Origin: Isoetes taiwanensis
Lineage: Eukaryota; Streptophyta; Lycopodiopsida; Isoetales; Isoetaceae
Assembly: GCA_021234155.1 (NCBI GenBank)
Contig: JAJEKV010000066.1
Coordinates: forward strand, 6,422,800-6,486,799
DNA: 64,000 bases
Direction: 5' to 3'
A model generated the notes under the pieces. It saw only the letters and a list, made by a program, of their open reading frames with translations, had not been told where the DNA came from and made no database searches. Position 1 is the stretch's first letter, and each line of letters opens with the position of its first letter. Below are positions 19,810-32,258 of this stretch, one piece after another. The position numbers and the translations under genes are program-made.

Positions 19810-20353
19810 AGCCTCGGACTTGGCTATGGCTTCTGCACCTCAGATTCTGCCCTCCCTTCCGCGCCTTCCTCCCAAAATAGCCACGGCTTTGAGAACTGGC
19901 AGGTCGTTTGAAGAAAGGTTTTTGGTTAGAGAAGGTTGGACGACTCTGCCAAGGGCGTCTGTTGTTGAATCATCTTGGATTTCATGGTGCTGTAGGCTTG
20001 GGTCTCTGGTTTGGCCGACTTATGTGCTGATTTGGCTGTCTGGTCTAATGTCTGTTGCCAGCGGCTTCATTGAAAGAACTATCCCAGTGAACGTCTCTAT
20101 ATTCTCTGCTCAAATTGTCTATGAAACAGGGGCAGCTATGGATGTGCCGTGTCTGTATTTTGGAAGTGCAAATCCAGTTTTCTTTGTCGGAGCTATGGTG
20201 CCTGGGACGGATTTGCTTTGGGAAAGTTGGTTTACGCAAATGATCTTGTTAAATGTCCACCTTCTTGGCATGCTGAATTTCACTTTGTACCTTTTGGCTA
20301 TGGTAGAGCTACCGATTGTTGGCCAGAATCTTGGTTGGATAGCAAACTTTTGA
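19796..20353 (+). CDS. Hypothetical 185-codon open frame, low support
   Basis: This open frame starts at the end of the dispersed repeat. The segment beginning MASAPQILPSLPRLPP is basic and Ser/Pro-rich like an organelle transit peptide, and later parts contain hydrophobic runs (FTLYLLAMVELPIVG). I recognise no domain, and several other frames are also open here. It may be a gene fragment or chance. Confidence 0.2.
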   Translation: MLGHPASDLAMASAPQILPSLPRLPPKIATALRTGRSFEERFLVREGWTTLPRASVVESSWISWCCRLGSLVWPTYVLIWLSGLMSVASGFIERTIPVNVSIFSAQIVYETGAAMDVPCLYFGSANPVFFVGAMVPGTDLLWESWFTQMILLNVHLLGMLNFTLYLLAMVELPIVGQNLGWIANF

Positions 20354-21041
20354 TGCATCCTACAGGTATGGTTTAGTAAATCATCCATAAATAGTCGAAT
20401 CTTTTTCTTGAAAGAAGGATTGCTAAATTCGTTCACTGTGTTTGCCTGAGTTGCATTCATTTAACGCAGAATGATGGTATGTATGGTGCTTGCTTCATAA
20501 TTAGGCAGTCCTTTTCTTGGCTGAAATTGTGCATTAAATTAACGTATGCTGCATGATAGAGAACTACGGAGGCATCCATTGTCCTACATAGGGTTGAACA
20601 CGTTCTCACTTCAGGTAAAGAAGAAGGTTTTTAAAAAACGTAGCAAAAATCCACTTTTTTTAACATGCATGGTAGCTGATACAAACCCTATGAACAGGCA
20701 CTGTAAGAGAATGATTTTTAAAGTCTTGAGTTTGATAGCATCTATCGAGAGTTGATTCTGAATTAGAATATTATCAGACTGATACACAAAGAAGCAAATG
20801 GGGTAATCTGGCAGTTTGAATGAGTATGGTGATCATTTACAGATTTATATTTCTTTGCGTGATAAAGGCAAGCGAAGATCTCAGACCTGTTATGTGCGGT
20901 GAAAGGTCTTCTTCTATGATTTCGAGCACTGGTAAAGGACATTAATGCCGAATTGGTAAAGGACAGGTGTTTTCTGGAGATTCTTAAGGGATTTAATTTC
21001 TGACAGCAATCCAATGGTTGTAACAATTAATGTTGTTGCAG

Positions 21042-21196
21042 CACTGGCAGAGATACAGGAAGAAGTTGCAGAACAATTGTCTATGATGCATGATGGAATG
21101 ATAGAAAGTACAATGGAGTCTCACGGAACCACATTAGAGAAACTAGGAATTGAGCTCAAGGGATTGCATGTTTACTATCCTTTGATGTACATGCAT
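21042..21196 (+). pseudogene. Possible exon of unknown gene, cut by the repeat at 21197
   Basis: After a plausible splice acceptor (TGTTGTTGCAG ending at 21041), a protein-like stretch reads ALAEIQEEVAEQLSMMHDG, then ESHGTTLEKLGIELKGLH. It is predicted helical. It runs straight into the duplicated repeat unit that starts at 21197, so any gene was interrupted there. Family unknown. Confidence 0.3.
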
Positions 21197-23167
21197 GTAA
21201 ACTATGAATCTATCATGTTCCGAGACCCACTCCTTCCTAGAAAGATATTAGAAGATTAACCCCATCTTGTGCCATACGAGAAGTTCTATCTCGCCAACAA
21301 TGACCCCTAGTCGTACGGATATGGATTCAAAACCAAATAACCTTATTTTACTCGTACGTATATGATACGTTGGACAACAAAAAAACCCCTTATCATCCAT
21401 GCACATGGTATATACGACTTGCATTGGTGATACCCCCCGGTTATGCACATTTGTCCCTTTTGTAACCTCCACAGTGCTTTTTCCCCTACTTTTCCTTTTT
21501 TTTTTTCCCTTTCTTCATTTTCCCCTTCCCTTTTTCCTTCTACCATTCTTCTTCTTTTTTTCCTTTTTCTTTTTGGGTTGCCCCTAGGGGGGCAAACCCT
21601 CGTTCATGTGGGTTTGTGGCATATTCTAAGTATATGCTAGTATATGCCCGAAATATGCCAATAACTGCTCCAAACCCATTATTGGCTGTAAACTGTCGGT
21701 CACTTCTGTTGGTGGCAGGGTAAATTTTAAGGGTCCTAAATGTTTTTCTATTCAAATTAAAGTTGGCTAAACCTATTGAAAATAGAAGTTCATAGATTTT
21801 TATTGGGCGAAATTTGATAAAATAAAACCCTTTAGTTATCTTCCCACTGGCTAAAATGTAAAATTTATATGATATGAAATTTTTATATTGGCAAAATTTT
21901 CTTGGTTAGTGGCTAAAGTGCAACTATTTAACTTCTTATAGTGCACCAGGTAAAAATGTCAAGAGCATAGCACATTGCAAGTTATTCTGCAAAAAATGCT
22001 ACTCTAATACAAACATTTTCTACAGTATTTGTGAGGAAAAATAGAACCTTATTTACTGGAAACACCCACAATTTTGCCTCCATAAAGAGCATCTGCTATT
22101 TGATGCAAGGTGATGTATGGAGTTTCAGGTAAATAATTCATCTATGGCTGTTCTTACGAAAATTGCATATAGATATGCAACTAAATCTCAAGCTTGAGCA
22201 AGGCGGTGCTGATTGTGGGAGTCACTGGTCGTAGAGGGAATCCACAACCTGCCAACTTTCACTGCCACTCATCATGGCAATAATAGTTCCATGAGTCACG
22301 ACAGGAATCATGGGATTAGGTGACCAAGAATCAGAGCCCTTTTTGGGAGATTGTTGTACTATATATACTTGAGAATTGGACTAAAATCTTTAGACAAGTT
22401 CAAGCTATTGTTGTCTCATCTCCTCACGGAGCTTTTTTTCATGTACTCACTTTGAATCAAAGATCATTGTTGTTTCATCAGCTATTGTTTTGTTTTCTTC
22501 TTTCTCTTTTGCATTTCAAAGCCCGCGTGACGATCATCTCTTCTTGAGGAGTAGTTTGCAGGACATAAGGGTTCTTACAAAGAACTGTCCCCAAACACTC
22601 CCGAATCCAGACCCTAAACATCATTACCACATGAATGACAAATGATTCAATATGCTTTCATTCCAGAACAATAACAAAGATTCAATGTACAATTTATAAG
22701 GAGCAAACAATACCATTTGAGGGAACACACATGGTTAACTTGGTGCATATAGCCCTTTAAGATCAACAATTGCAAGAATAAACACTATTACTTCGAGCTT
22801 AAAATGCTCACTACATAACATTCGTCATGTCTTTAACCTAAACAACTTAAAGATTCACGTTCATTATCCATCAAAGAATGGTTGATAGCTAATGGCGATT
22901 CCTAAATTAAAGAGGTTCTTGAATAAATTCAACATGGCTATTTGAATTGATCAGGGTGCACCGAATCAGCTTCAAAGAAGGCGATTTAGCATGCTATGAT
23001 GCAGCCAATCTTGGCTAAACTCTAGACGTCCAAAATTTTTTCCTTCTTCGAATGGCTAAATTATTTTTTTCCTTAGAAAATGATCTTTGTTAACTTTAGC
23101 CGCAAAATTTGACTAAAGGTCTAAAATATAGCCATTTGGCGAATTTTAGCCACTCTTTAATACCCTG
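21197..23167 (+). repeat. Duplicated composite unit, copy 1 (519-bp flank plus hAT-like element)
   Basis: The unit starts GTAAACTATGAATC, carries a T/C-rich tract and the GGGTTGCCCC repeat (21575), then from 21716 the hAT-like element (CAGGGTAAATTTT...TACCCTG). The same unit occurs at 32259-34699: the 519-bp left part has the same length, and the short open frames within it are identical in translation, so the duplication is recent. No 8-bp target duplication flanks the hAT part here, unlike at 14664-16114. Confidence 0.85.
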
Positions 23168-23891
23168 GCGTGACAGAGTGCTCGAAGGGAAATGCATATG
23201 CTCATGTAAATTTCCATTGTAACCATATACAACATGCATTTTTTTAACTGACAGTTTTACAGCTGAGGTAATTTGTGCATCTGGTGGCATAATGGGTGTG
23301 AGCCTGGCCCTTTGCTTGGAATTAATACAAAGATTACATCCTGCTTTGATCCATATGGTTGGAAATTGGTATACGACTAGCCTTTCTGTGACTTGCATTT
23401 CTTATGAGTACTGTAAACTTACGTTTAGATTTTTGTTGTGTCCACGTTTTTCTTGGCAATGGTGACTTCCTGGAGTGGTCATAGATCAGGCAATAAGGTG
23501 CATTTCAGGATCATTAGTTAAATGATAGGGGATTAGGGCTGAGAATCTTTATTCTCGATGGGCATTTATATATTGCATTTCAAGGATAGCATTTGATGGG
23601 CGAAATTCGTGTTGTCGAGTGCATTTTATTTGAAGGCTAGTAACACCCATACCACATATTAACATAATATGAAGGATAGTGTATGCAATGGATCTTACAG
23701 TTTGATCTCCTATTGAAATTGCTAGGTGAATTGTTGCTTTTTAGCGTAAATATCATTTGATATCTACACAAACACAACCAACGTCGATCTTACAGTTGAT
23801 CTGCTATTGGAATTGGTAGGTGAATTGTTGCTTTTTAGCGTAAATATCATTTGATTCATTGTATTTTTTGCCTTGCATTGAGTTTATTTTT

Positions 23892-24022
23892 GGGTTGCCC
23901 CTAGGGGGGCAAACCCTTGTTTATGTGGGTTTATGGCATATCCTAGGTATATGCTAGAATATACCTAGCATATGCTGATGACTGCTCCAAACCTACTATT
24001 CGCTGTAAACTCTCGGTCACCT
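23892..24022 (+). repeat. Dispersed GGGTTGCCCC repeat, copy 3
   Basis: Same layout as the copies at 19679 and 21575: GGGTTGCCCCTAGGGG, the ATATGCTAGAATATACC segment and CTGTAAACTCTCGGTCA. It is preceded by a decayed tandem duplication of about 107 bp (23693-23870, containing GTGAATTGTTGCTTTTTAGC twice). Confidence 0.72.
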
Positions 24023-24552
24023 GCGTTCTGGATCCAGGATGCTCCAACCGAGTAATTGGCAGGGCAGACCGAAGATTTTCCTTTCAGAATTTATGTCCGC
24101 AGTTGCCTCAAGGTTTCTTTAGATTTTTTAAATGTTTCCATTAGGCTCTCCAGGATCCCTATAGATTCTTCAAGATTCATTTAAATTCTGTAGTTGACTT
24201 TCTCTTCAAGATTATTTTATTAGATTCTTATATATTCCTTTAGATTTCTTACAATCCCTTAAAATTTCCTCAAGATACCTACAAGAATCTCTAGAGTTGT
24301 GCCATAATTGGGCCATGTAACCACACATTCCTAACCTCCAATATAGTAAGTCATAAGCATTTGAATTTGGCTCTGCGAAAGAAGGCAAGGGGTAAGTGGA
24401 TCATTGGACAGATAAATGGATCGTTGGAGATCGGGGCAGAGTCTATGGAAGTCTATGGGTTGGTGGTATTGAGAGCTACAAGGTCTGTAAATGGCATGTT
24501 ATGTTCCCTTGGATGTTGGCGTGCCTGAACTAGGTACAGTCCTTATATCTTT
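24023..24552. other. No gene recognised
   Basis: AT-rich sequence with several short near-repeats of AGATTC/TTCAAGAT (24110-24290). Nothing coding or structural was supported. Confidence 0.5.
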
Positions 24553-25107
24553 AAACAAGGTTGCATATTAAACGGGAGTGTTGCAGCACTCCCGTTTGAA
24601 GATTCCCTTTTAAAAAACATATTAATTATTTGAAATGGCCATTTTGTGGGTTAAGTTCACAAACTTATGGTGATTACAATTTAATACGTGCTGTTTTAGC
24701 CCCCAATTTATTTTTTTTACTGCTGCGTCAACATATCAAATACTTGAAATGGCAATTTTAGGGGTTAAGTTGAAAACATTAAGGTGATTATGATTTATTA
24801 CATGCTATTTCAATTACATTTATATTTTTTCCCACCGGGTTATTGTGAACTCACGACAAAAAACGGTTTAATTTAGAACAGATCATAGGTTAAATTACGA
24901 ACATTAAACAGAAAGTACAAGATGTGATCACAGGTCAAATTATGAACATCAAAACAGAAAGTGCAAGGTGTGAAAGAGAAGTAAATATAATGTTTTGCGG
25001 TCTGATGAAGAAGTAAATCACCAGCACATGCCAAATCTGTCTAGGGAGGTTGCCCATGCACTCTTTTGTTTATGTTATTCCAGAATAAAACTTTGCGCAC
25101 CCTCATT

Positions 25108-25372
25108 CTATTCCGGAATAGAACGTTGCATATTTAGTGTATTCCGGAATACAAACGTGCACTCTTATTGTATTCCGGAATACAAACGTGCACTCTTATT
25201 GTATTCCGGAATACAAACGTGCACTCTTATTGTATTCCGGAATACAAATCCCTTGCACTTTTACCCTATTCCGGAATACAAATCAAAAGCCATATTTTTA
25301 TAGGCTGTTTTGGAATAGGCTCTTGCACTCTTACCCTATTCCGGAATACAAATCAAAAGCCATGAAAGTAGC
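25108..25372. repeat. Tandem array with TATTCCGGAATA palindrome, 31-bp unit
   Basis: Units contain TATTCCGGAATACAAACGTG followed by CACTCTTATTG. Three copies (25139-25231) are essentially perfect and further degraded units lie on both sides, with CAAATCAAAAGCCAT variants to the right. The core holds TTCCGGAA, an inverted TTCnnGAA pair as in heat-shock elements. Confidence 0.85.
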
Positions 25373-27373
25373 TGCCTAAAGTTTCTTACGTTTGGCTAAG
25401 CTATACTTGGCTATTTTGGGTGGAATCGAAGACCCAAATATTAGTTTAGCAAAACTTGCATGTGAAATTTTCCACGAGTGTTAGGTAGCTACGATGTGAG
25501 GTGTGACGAAAACTATGAAGATAATTGACATGGACACAAATTTAAAACTAGAAATCTAGTAGGACCAAAGATATGACCATTCAACTTTTGCTCCTTTATA
25601 CTTGCATCGTTATCAGTATGCCAATAAAAAATCCAAAGGGACTAACTACATGCAATTATCAAAGCTCTCAAGATACTACATGTGCTAGGAATTTACAAAA
25701 TATGCTTTGGGTCCACAAGCAAACCTTTACAATTCTCGAGATTCTATATATACAAAGGAATATCTGCCATGCATGCATTACCAGTATTGCAAGATACATG
25801 TGTCAAATATGCTTTGCCATTTCTTTGCCCTATGGTTGGATTTTAATGCCATAAGAGGCCATGATTTCTGAAACTAAACAACACTTGTGTTGTCCAACAA
25901 GGCCACAGTTGTTTTCTGATTTTCCTGTTTTACTTTTGGAAGCTAAATTTTTTAATCAAAGACAAAGCTCTGAATCTGGCATGCTAATCGTGCTCTCTGC
26001 AAATCAAAACAGGATGTTGCTAGCCCTGACAATTATCTGCATGTCGGTATACAAAATAGCTCATGATTTCTTGCATTTCGATCAGCCCAGCCACTTGTTA
26101 AAACGACCTGGTCCAATACGGATTTGTGCATTTTTTTCTGTTAAAACACAACTTGACACATCATTTACAGGTTTGCTACAATTTTCTTTTGGGTTCTATG
26201 CATCCAAAATGGATTTGTGCATCAGCCACAGGATTTTCTTGCTGCACCTATATCTGTGACAGGGATATTACTTACAGGGTTAGCTTTTCCAACACAAAAT
26301 ATTTCTGAACATAAATTATCTGGCTTGCAAGCACTCTAAGAAACTAACAGAACACTACCTAAATGTAAATACCAAAACATGAAATTACCACAACAAGGAA
26401 GCGTTCGCTCACACCTTCTCAACATAACGTAAAGCATTCGCCCAGACTTTCTATGCCAATATCAGAAGCTTCGATTAACATCATTGTAATGCAAGCCATA
26501 TTTGCTTCGATTAACCCTACTTGCTGCCCTAGAATACGAGGAGGAGAACATGTGCCAAGTACAGAGATGATCATGAAAACTGTATCAAAGATGGGGAAGA
26601 AACCAGAGCTATGTGGGCATGCAGAGAAAATAGCCATTAGCTAGACAGACCAGAAAACAATCCGGCAAAGCATTTTAGAAGGCGAAATTGGCAGAAACAG
26701 CCCTCTCTTGGAAAGAAAACTTCTACACATTCTGGCCTAATCCTGTGCGCCCCATGATTACCATAGTCTGCATATCAAACATAAGCATAGCTTTCAGCTA
26801 CAGATGTTCCAATGTCCAATTTCAGGATGCAAAGGCTACTATAAACATCTACATGCCGACAATTGAATTTAAATCCAGAGAAGAAAATATGTTAAGTTAA
26901 TCTTGAGCTGCAAAACGCAGCCATTTTCCATTCAAAGCAACCCACGACTCGCCTGCCACCGTATATGCTTAAAGAAACTGTCCACATGAAACCTTGACCT
27001 TGATCAGAACAAAACCATCTGCCAAACCCATCAAACAAACTCATTCTTTGTCTTCCTTATTTACCAAAACCATCAGACAAAATCATTCCTTGAAGAATAG
27101 CGGCCAGTAGATCCGGCCAGCTGGAGATCTTCGCTAAACAAGATCTTGCTTAAGAGCAACCATGTTTGGTTTCTTCGGTACTCCAGCATACCAGAGCTGG
27201 AAAACCCAAATCGGCTCCCGGTTGTTGATGATTCCACAAAGTCACGGTTATTTTAAGACAAAGCTAGGGTTATTTCTAAGCAAGTATCGAGGAAGCATAC
27301 ATAAGCCTAGAACCTGCGAAAGCTTTGGGCTTGCCATGGCCAAACAATTCATCTGCGAGAGTGTCCTGGCAGT

Positions 27374-28338
27374 GTTGGAGCCGACCCAGGTCATCCTCTA
27401 CTCCGACCCGTTTCCGACCTGTTCCGACCTGTCTAAACCGACCCAGGTCGATTGGGTCAAAAAGACCCAAAAAAATTTTCCCTCCTTTTCTTTGTGTCCT
27501 GCCTCCCCTGTTTCTAAAAACCAAAAAACAGAGACTTTTTGGCCGACGAAGCGCTCCCAAAACCCCGCTGTAAGCTTTTACCTCTCTGTTTTCTCACTAA
27601 TGCTTCAAGATCTGAGCATCTTTGCATCTGTAGATGGATTTCGGCTGATTTGGAGAGGGATTTCGGCTTCTCGGGTAAACTTTTGAAACATTCCCTCTGA
27701 TTTCATGATAGAACAGGCCTGAATCTCTGAATCTCTGCCTGAATCTCTTCTTTCATGCCTGAATCCAAAGCTTAAGCCAGCATTCCCTTAAATCGATGCT
27801 TAACACCTGCATCAGTGACACCGCTTTCTTGTCTCTTAAACAAACTCTGAATGGTAAGAGCTTAACAAAATACACGAGTTGTTTTGAGACTTTACACCTG
27901 CAGCAGAACACAAATCGTGGCATTGAATCATGTGAGGGCGAAGGAGGTGAGGAGGAAAGTGAAGAAGAGGACGATGAAGATGACTGAAAATATGAGAAGG
28001 GTTTGATGCTTCTTGTTTTCTTTTTTCTATTTTCATACTATGTTATGAACTTCTTATTTTGAAGTTAAGAATTCCGTAAAAAATATTATACATTGTGTAT
28101 TTTTGTTTATTAGGAAAGACATATAGCGTTGTATCTTAGTATTTCGGATTAAAAAACTTTTTTTTATAAGAGTACATGAAGACCAGCTGTTGTTTTAAAT
28201 GTATCTTATGTTTATATAAGGAAAAATCAAATTTGTGATTTTGGCAAAAGGTCGGAAAGGTCGGCAAAAATACCCGACCTGGGTCGGGGTATATCGACCT
28301 AGGTCGGAAGGTCGGAGAGGTCGGAAGGTCGCTCCAAC
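27374..28338. mobile_element. TIR element with GACC/GGTC subterminal repeats (965 bp)
   Basis: The left end GTTGGAGCCGACCCAGGTC and the right end (reverse strand GTTGGAGCGACCTTCCGACC) form an imperfect TIR. Many (C)CGACC(T) or GGTCGG units fill both ends (27380-27460; 28248-28330). No convincing transposase or target duplication. The acidic frame ending EGEEESEEEDDEDD-like near 27930-27985 is probably not a gene. A related element lies at 46749-47860. This one is nested within the larger candidate element. Confidence 0.6.
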
Positions 28339-28857
28339 TATCTGAGAGAAAAGTTAGTTTTGTAAGAACAGAGCACGCTATTTTAAAAGCACAGCTACCT
28401 TGTTGGATGCAGGCTCTGATTGATCACACAGCCGCCCTCAAATCCCTCAAAGTCACCCTCAAATCTGCGCATCAACATATCAGAGCCACTACACAAATCC
28501 TATTCTGGAATACAAAGTGTATTCCAGAATAAATTTCCCACTTCTCTCTGAGCCGTTTTCCAGTATCCCTCATCATCCTAACCTATTCTCAAATACATTT
28601 TCCTCTACTCTTTTAAACCACGATCCAGTATCCCTTTAAAATGATATTTCTTTTACCCAACTAGGCCACAATGCAAAAAGTTCAGTACCCCACAAACCTA
28701 AATTCACAAGGTCATAAAATTCATGTAAATGCCTAGTTCATAGAAATTCAAACGAGAACAAAAAACACCTAGTTTCTAGAATACGAGAATCCATAAGTTG
28801 ATGTTTTTTTTTTTTTCGTTTCGCAGTTCCAAGTAAAGAAGTGTATTCCAAAATACA

Positions 28858-29115
28858 CAAAGGGTTTGTTTTTTTTTTCCCTCTCGCTATTCCGGAATAC
28901 GAAGTGTATTCCAGAATAAACAAAGCGTTTGCTTTTTTTTGTCCTTTTCCCTATTCCAAAATAGAAAGTGTATTCCAGAATACGCAAAGGGTTTGATTTC
29001 TTTTTCCCTTTCGCTATTCCGGAATACGAAGTATATTCCAGAATACACAAAGGGTTTGCTTTTTTTTTTTTCCTTTTGCTATTCCAGAATACAAAGTGTA
29101 TTCCAGAATACAAAA
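28858..29115. repeat. Tandem array with paired TATTCC(G/A)GAATA palindromes, ~62-bp unit
   Basis: Each unit contains CTATTCCGGAATACGAAG, TGTATTCCAGAATA, CAAAGGGTTTG and a long T run. About four units are seen; a single diverged pair lies at 28497-28533. It shares the palindrome with the array at 25108-25372 but not the spacer. Confidence 0.82.
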
Positions 29116-29527
29116 AGAGTTTCATTTGTTCGAGAAGGATATCCTTTTTTGGCTACTATCTCCACATTTTAAACAAGAGAAATTTGTTAGTTTTTGGAGA
29201 CACATGGAAAAGCAAATATTTTTAAGGCATTTTGGATCAAAGAACTTAAAACATTGTTTTTGTTCAGCCTTTCACTACTTTGGAGTAGAAAATGTGTTCA
29301 AGGATATAAAAGTGGTTCTATTACTCGAATCCAGTATCTGCTTTTCACCAGTATCTTTTCATGTTCTGGAAAGCAAAGATGCTGTCAAGGTCAAAAGTAA
29401 AGATGGCAATAGCGACGCTTTGAAAGGTGACATCAAAAGAATTGATGGTGCTAAAGATGGAATAAACGAGGAAAAAGATGCGATTGAACCCTCGCTCAAT
29501 ACTCCTCAGACATTTGTTCATAACTGA
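29116..29527 (+). pseudogene. Possible coding remnant, unknown
   Basis: An open frame directly after the array ends in a charged stretch (KDAVKVKSKDGNSDALKGD ... INEEKDAIEPS). It starts inside repeat sequence and has no recognisable domain. Weak support. Confidence 0.15.
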
Positions 29528-29897
29528 GTCTCAAATTTGATATTTTGGATGTGAATATTGAAGATAAAATCTTCAAGTTTTGGAAATCCTATGTTTCAGT
29601 TGAACACTTCATTTATTTTTTCACTTAAAATCGTCGTCCTCTGAAAATAGAAGTTCTCTCCAAAACACAATTGAGGCAAATTTTAATTGTCTTTGGAAAT
29701 GTCTATTTTGTTGTAGCAACTACTCTCTTCGCAAAAAAATGACCACTTTTGGGGGGGTCAAAATACAACTTCATCTCTTAATTTTGAATTTTACCTCATT
29801 TTAGCCCCCCTTTTTTGACAAAAAAGGGAATCTTGAGGGAATATTCCTTTTGCTCCCGTTTAGATGATTTGCTCTCGTTTAATATGCAACCTTGTTT

Positions 29898-32258
29898 TTA
29901 TTGTTATTGAGACATAATTCATTTTCTGGTCCATTCATACCACGACCTACAAGCAAAATATGGGAAAGCCATAATAATGTGGAACTCGAAATACTCGAAA
30001 AGAAGAATCAAGAGTCTATATGGAGCACAACAATATATGAGAGATCTATAATATAGAACTCTAAATACTCGAGAAGAAGAATCAAGAATCTATAGAGAAC
30101 ACAAGAATATGTATATGGTCGTGAGGATGCAAGAAAATATGAGGACTCGGTTAAGAATGGTTCACCACTATGCCGAACCAAAATTAACTGACACCAACCA
30201 AGTTAAACGTGCATATTAGAAATGGGATTACTACATCATCAAGGCACTTAAACACACATATTCGAAATGGGATTGTTATATTACCAAAGCACGAATTGGT
30301 CCGTTTGTACCATTGGGTATTCTATTCTTAATATTTGTATGCATTCACTAACAAAATGAAAGCATGTATTCATACAGGCCCTGTACAATTTCCATTACTA
30401 ATATAACTACAAAAAGCATTCTTCATAAATGGCTAATATGTTTTAGACAAAGATCATAATCACGTCAATCCTAATTGGTCTAGGTACTGAGCTTTGCAAG
30501 CCTCTTCTTGGTCCATGTACAATTCATAAACAAAACAACACGACACAAAACAAAACCCTACGTTCAAACCATTAATAAGCCCCGACACATAAAATGACCC
30601 AACAGGAACCATGAAAACGAAACGACAACAAGAAACATGAAAACACATTCTCGGGCCACCGTAGGGCAACCCTCCGTGCGCAGCACCTTGTTCATTTTTG
30701 TAATAAATATATATCATGTTTATCTGAAAGTTTTGTTTGTTATTAGGCCTTCTGTTTGAACAGTATGCAACGTTCTGCATGCTTTGAAAATTGACATACT
30801 ATTGAAGCATATAAATGCGAATGTACCAATTCTCTGTTGCTGTGGCATAGAGGCATATGGATGAATGCATATGAAGATAGGAAGAATGAAATGAAGACAT
30901 GGTAAGACTTTTGGTCTGTAGCAGCTACACATGCCTTCTGGATAAAGCAAGTATTCTAAATATGTTAAAAAAATGCTCGTTTATTCTGGGCATAGATTAT
31001 AGACCTGGTTGCAGAATGCTACCTGGAGCACAGAGTAAGAGCATCTGACAAATTACCTCAAGATGACGCCTACAATGTACCTATCTTAGAGGTCAGCCAC
31101 ACTGTGAATCTAGTCAGCACTGTTCAAAAGATATTCTAAGCTATACCCTGCCCATTTTGGCTTAAGTGCAATATCTCTGGTCGTAGGCTTTTTGTTTGTG
31201 AATTTTTTACTGGCTTCTACCATCATTCATCTATATAATAGTGTTATTTCTAACACTTCATGATCTAGTTACCCTGTCCACTTTTACTTTTAGCGATTAC
31301 CTGTTGGTGGTTGTGATAACACCTCTATAACTATCATATGCTTTGAGATTCACCCTGGAAAGAAATAACCACTTCAACTCTTTTGTTTAGCTGATGTCCT
31401 CTAGCCTAGCCTTGTGCTTTAGTTGAAACGGAAAATGCAGTATATTCCACTTTCCCACCAGTATAACTTGTTATCAATAAAAGAAAAGATTTCATAGGCC
31501 TCGGTACTACCTTACAATCTTGCCACCATGCCCATCATTTAAGGCATGCCATAAGTGCATGTAAAATATGTATAATAATTCCCAATATCAAATTTCATTT
31601 TCTTAAAAACAAGTCATGCATAATGTGTTAATGTTGTTGATCTTTGTTGATTTAGGTTTTAAATAGGTTTTGATGAGGCAAAAAAAGTAACCACTACCAC
31701 TTTGCTCCAAAAAATATCTATGTTACTAGTCATTTATAGAAAACGAAAACAAATACCATGTTATAGAAATCACAGCAGCATACATATGATGCTGGTGAAC
31801 CATCAATTGTTCATGTCTCAACAAAATGAGACATAGATTGTTTGGGTGATTTCTTATCTCATTTCTTCACAAGCAATAGTGCATTTTTTTCCTCATTAAT
31901 TAGAGGGCTATAAGAGGTTTATGCACCCTGGGGGTATTAGCTCTCGATATATGGATACCCCTTCGTATACAAAATTCTCTAAGAAAACCCCATATGATAC
32001 GTTCTTTTGTTTCTAACTTTTGTCTACCCCATATCATATTTATATGATATTTTTTTGTAGTACTAATGATCCTTCTCGTATAAATACAAAGCACATCTTA
32101 ACATATGACATACCCCTTATCGTATAAATATTGCAAACGAATTGTGGATAATAGGTTAAAGTGAACTAAAGAGTTAAAGAATGATTTGTTCGGTATGAGG
32201 ATGTATTGAAAATGTTTTCATGATCCTAAGTTAGCATATAACTCAAAGACTTTTTTAG
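29898..32258. other. AT-rich stretch without recognisable genes
   Basis: It contains a diverged tandem at 29981-30110 (AATACTCGA(A/G)AAGAAGAATC twice) and another around 30205-30300 (ATTAGAAATGGGATT and related). No gene, RNA or element was recognised in the rest. Confidence 0.5.

Larger units (their letters stand above)
24553..29897. mobile_element. Candidate 5.3-kb TIR element with subterminal repeat arrays
   Basis: The two ends carry the same 22 bp in inverted orientation (24553-24574 starting AAACAAGGTTGCATATTAAA; mirrored at 29876-29897). The TTTAAACG/CCCGTTT and ATTCCCTTTT blocks are then shared less closely. The left end has an 11-bp hairpin (AAACGGGAGTG / CACTCCCGTTT). The right end plus its inner 200 bp recur at 40028-40230. 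Arrays of a palindrome centred on TTCCGGAA lie near both ends (25108-25372; 28858-29115). I found no target duplication and no transposase, so the two ends could also be independent insertions. Inside, 25.4-27.3 kb holds no recognisable gene. Confidence 0.45.

Noticed and set aside
25108-25372. Regularly spaced palindromic repeats resembling a CRISPR array
   Set aside because: Spacers are also repeated, the context is plant nuclear DNA, and no cas genes are present; it is a satellite-like tandem array.
27162-27686. 174-codon open frame starting MFGFFGTPAYQSW
   Set aside because: It runs across the border of a TIR element and has no recognisable domain.
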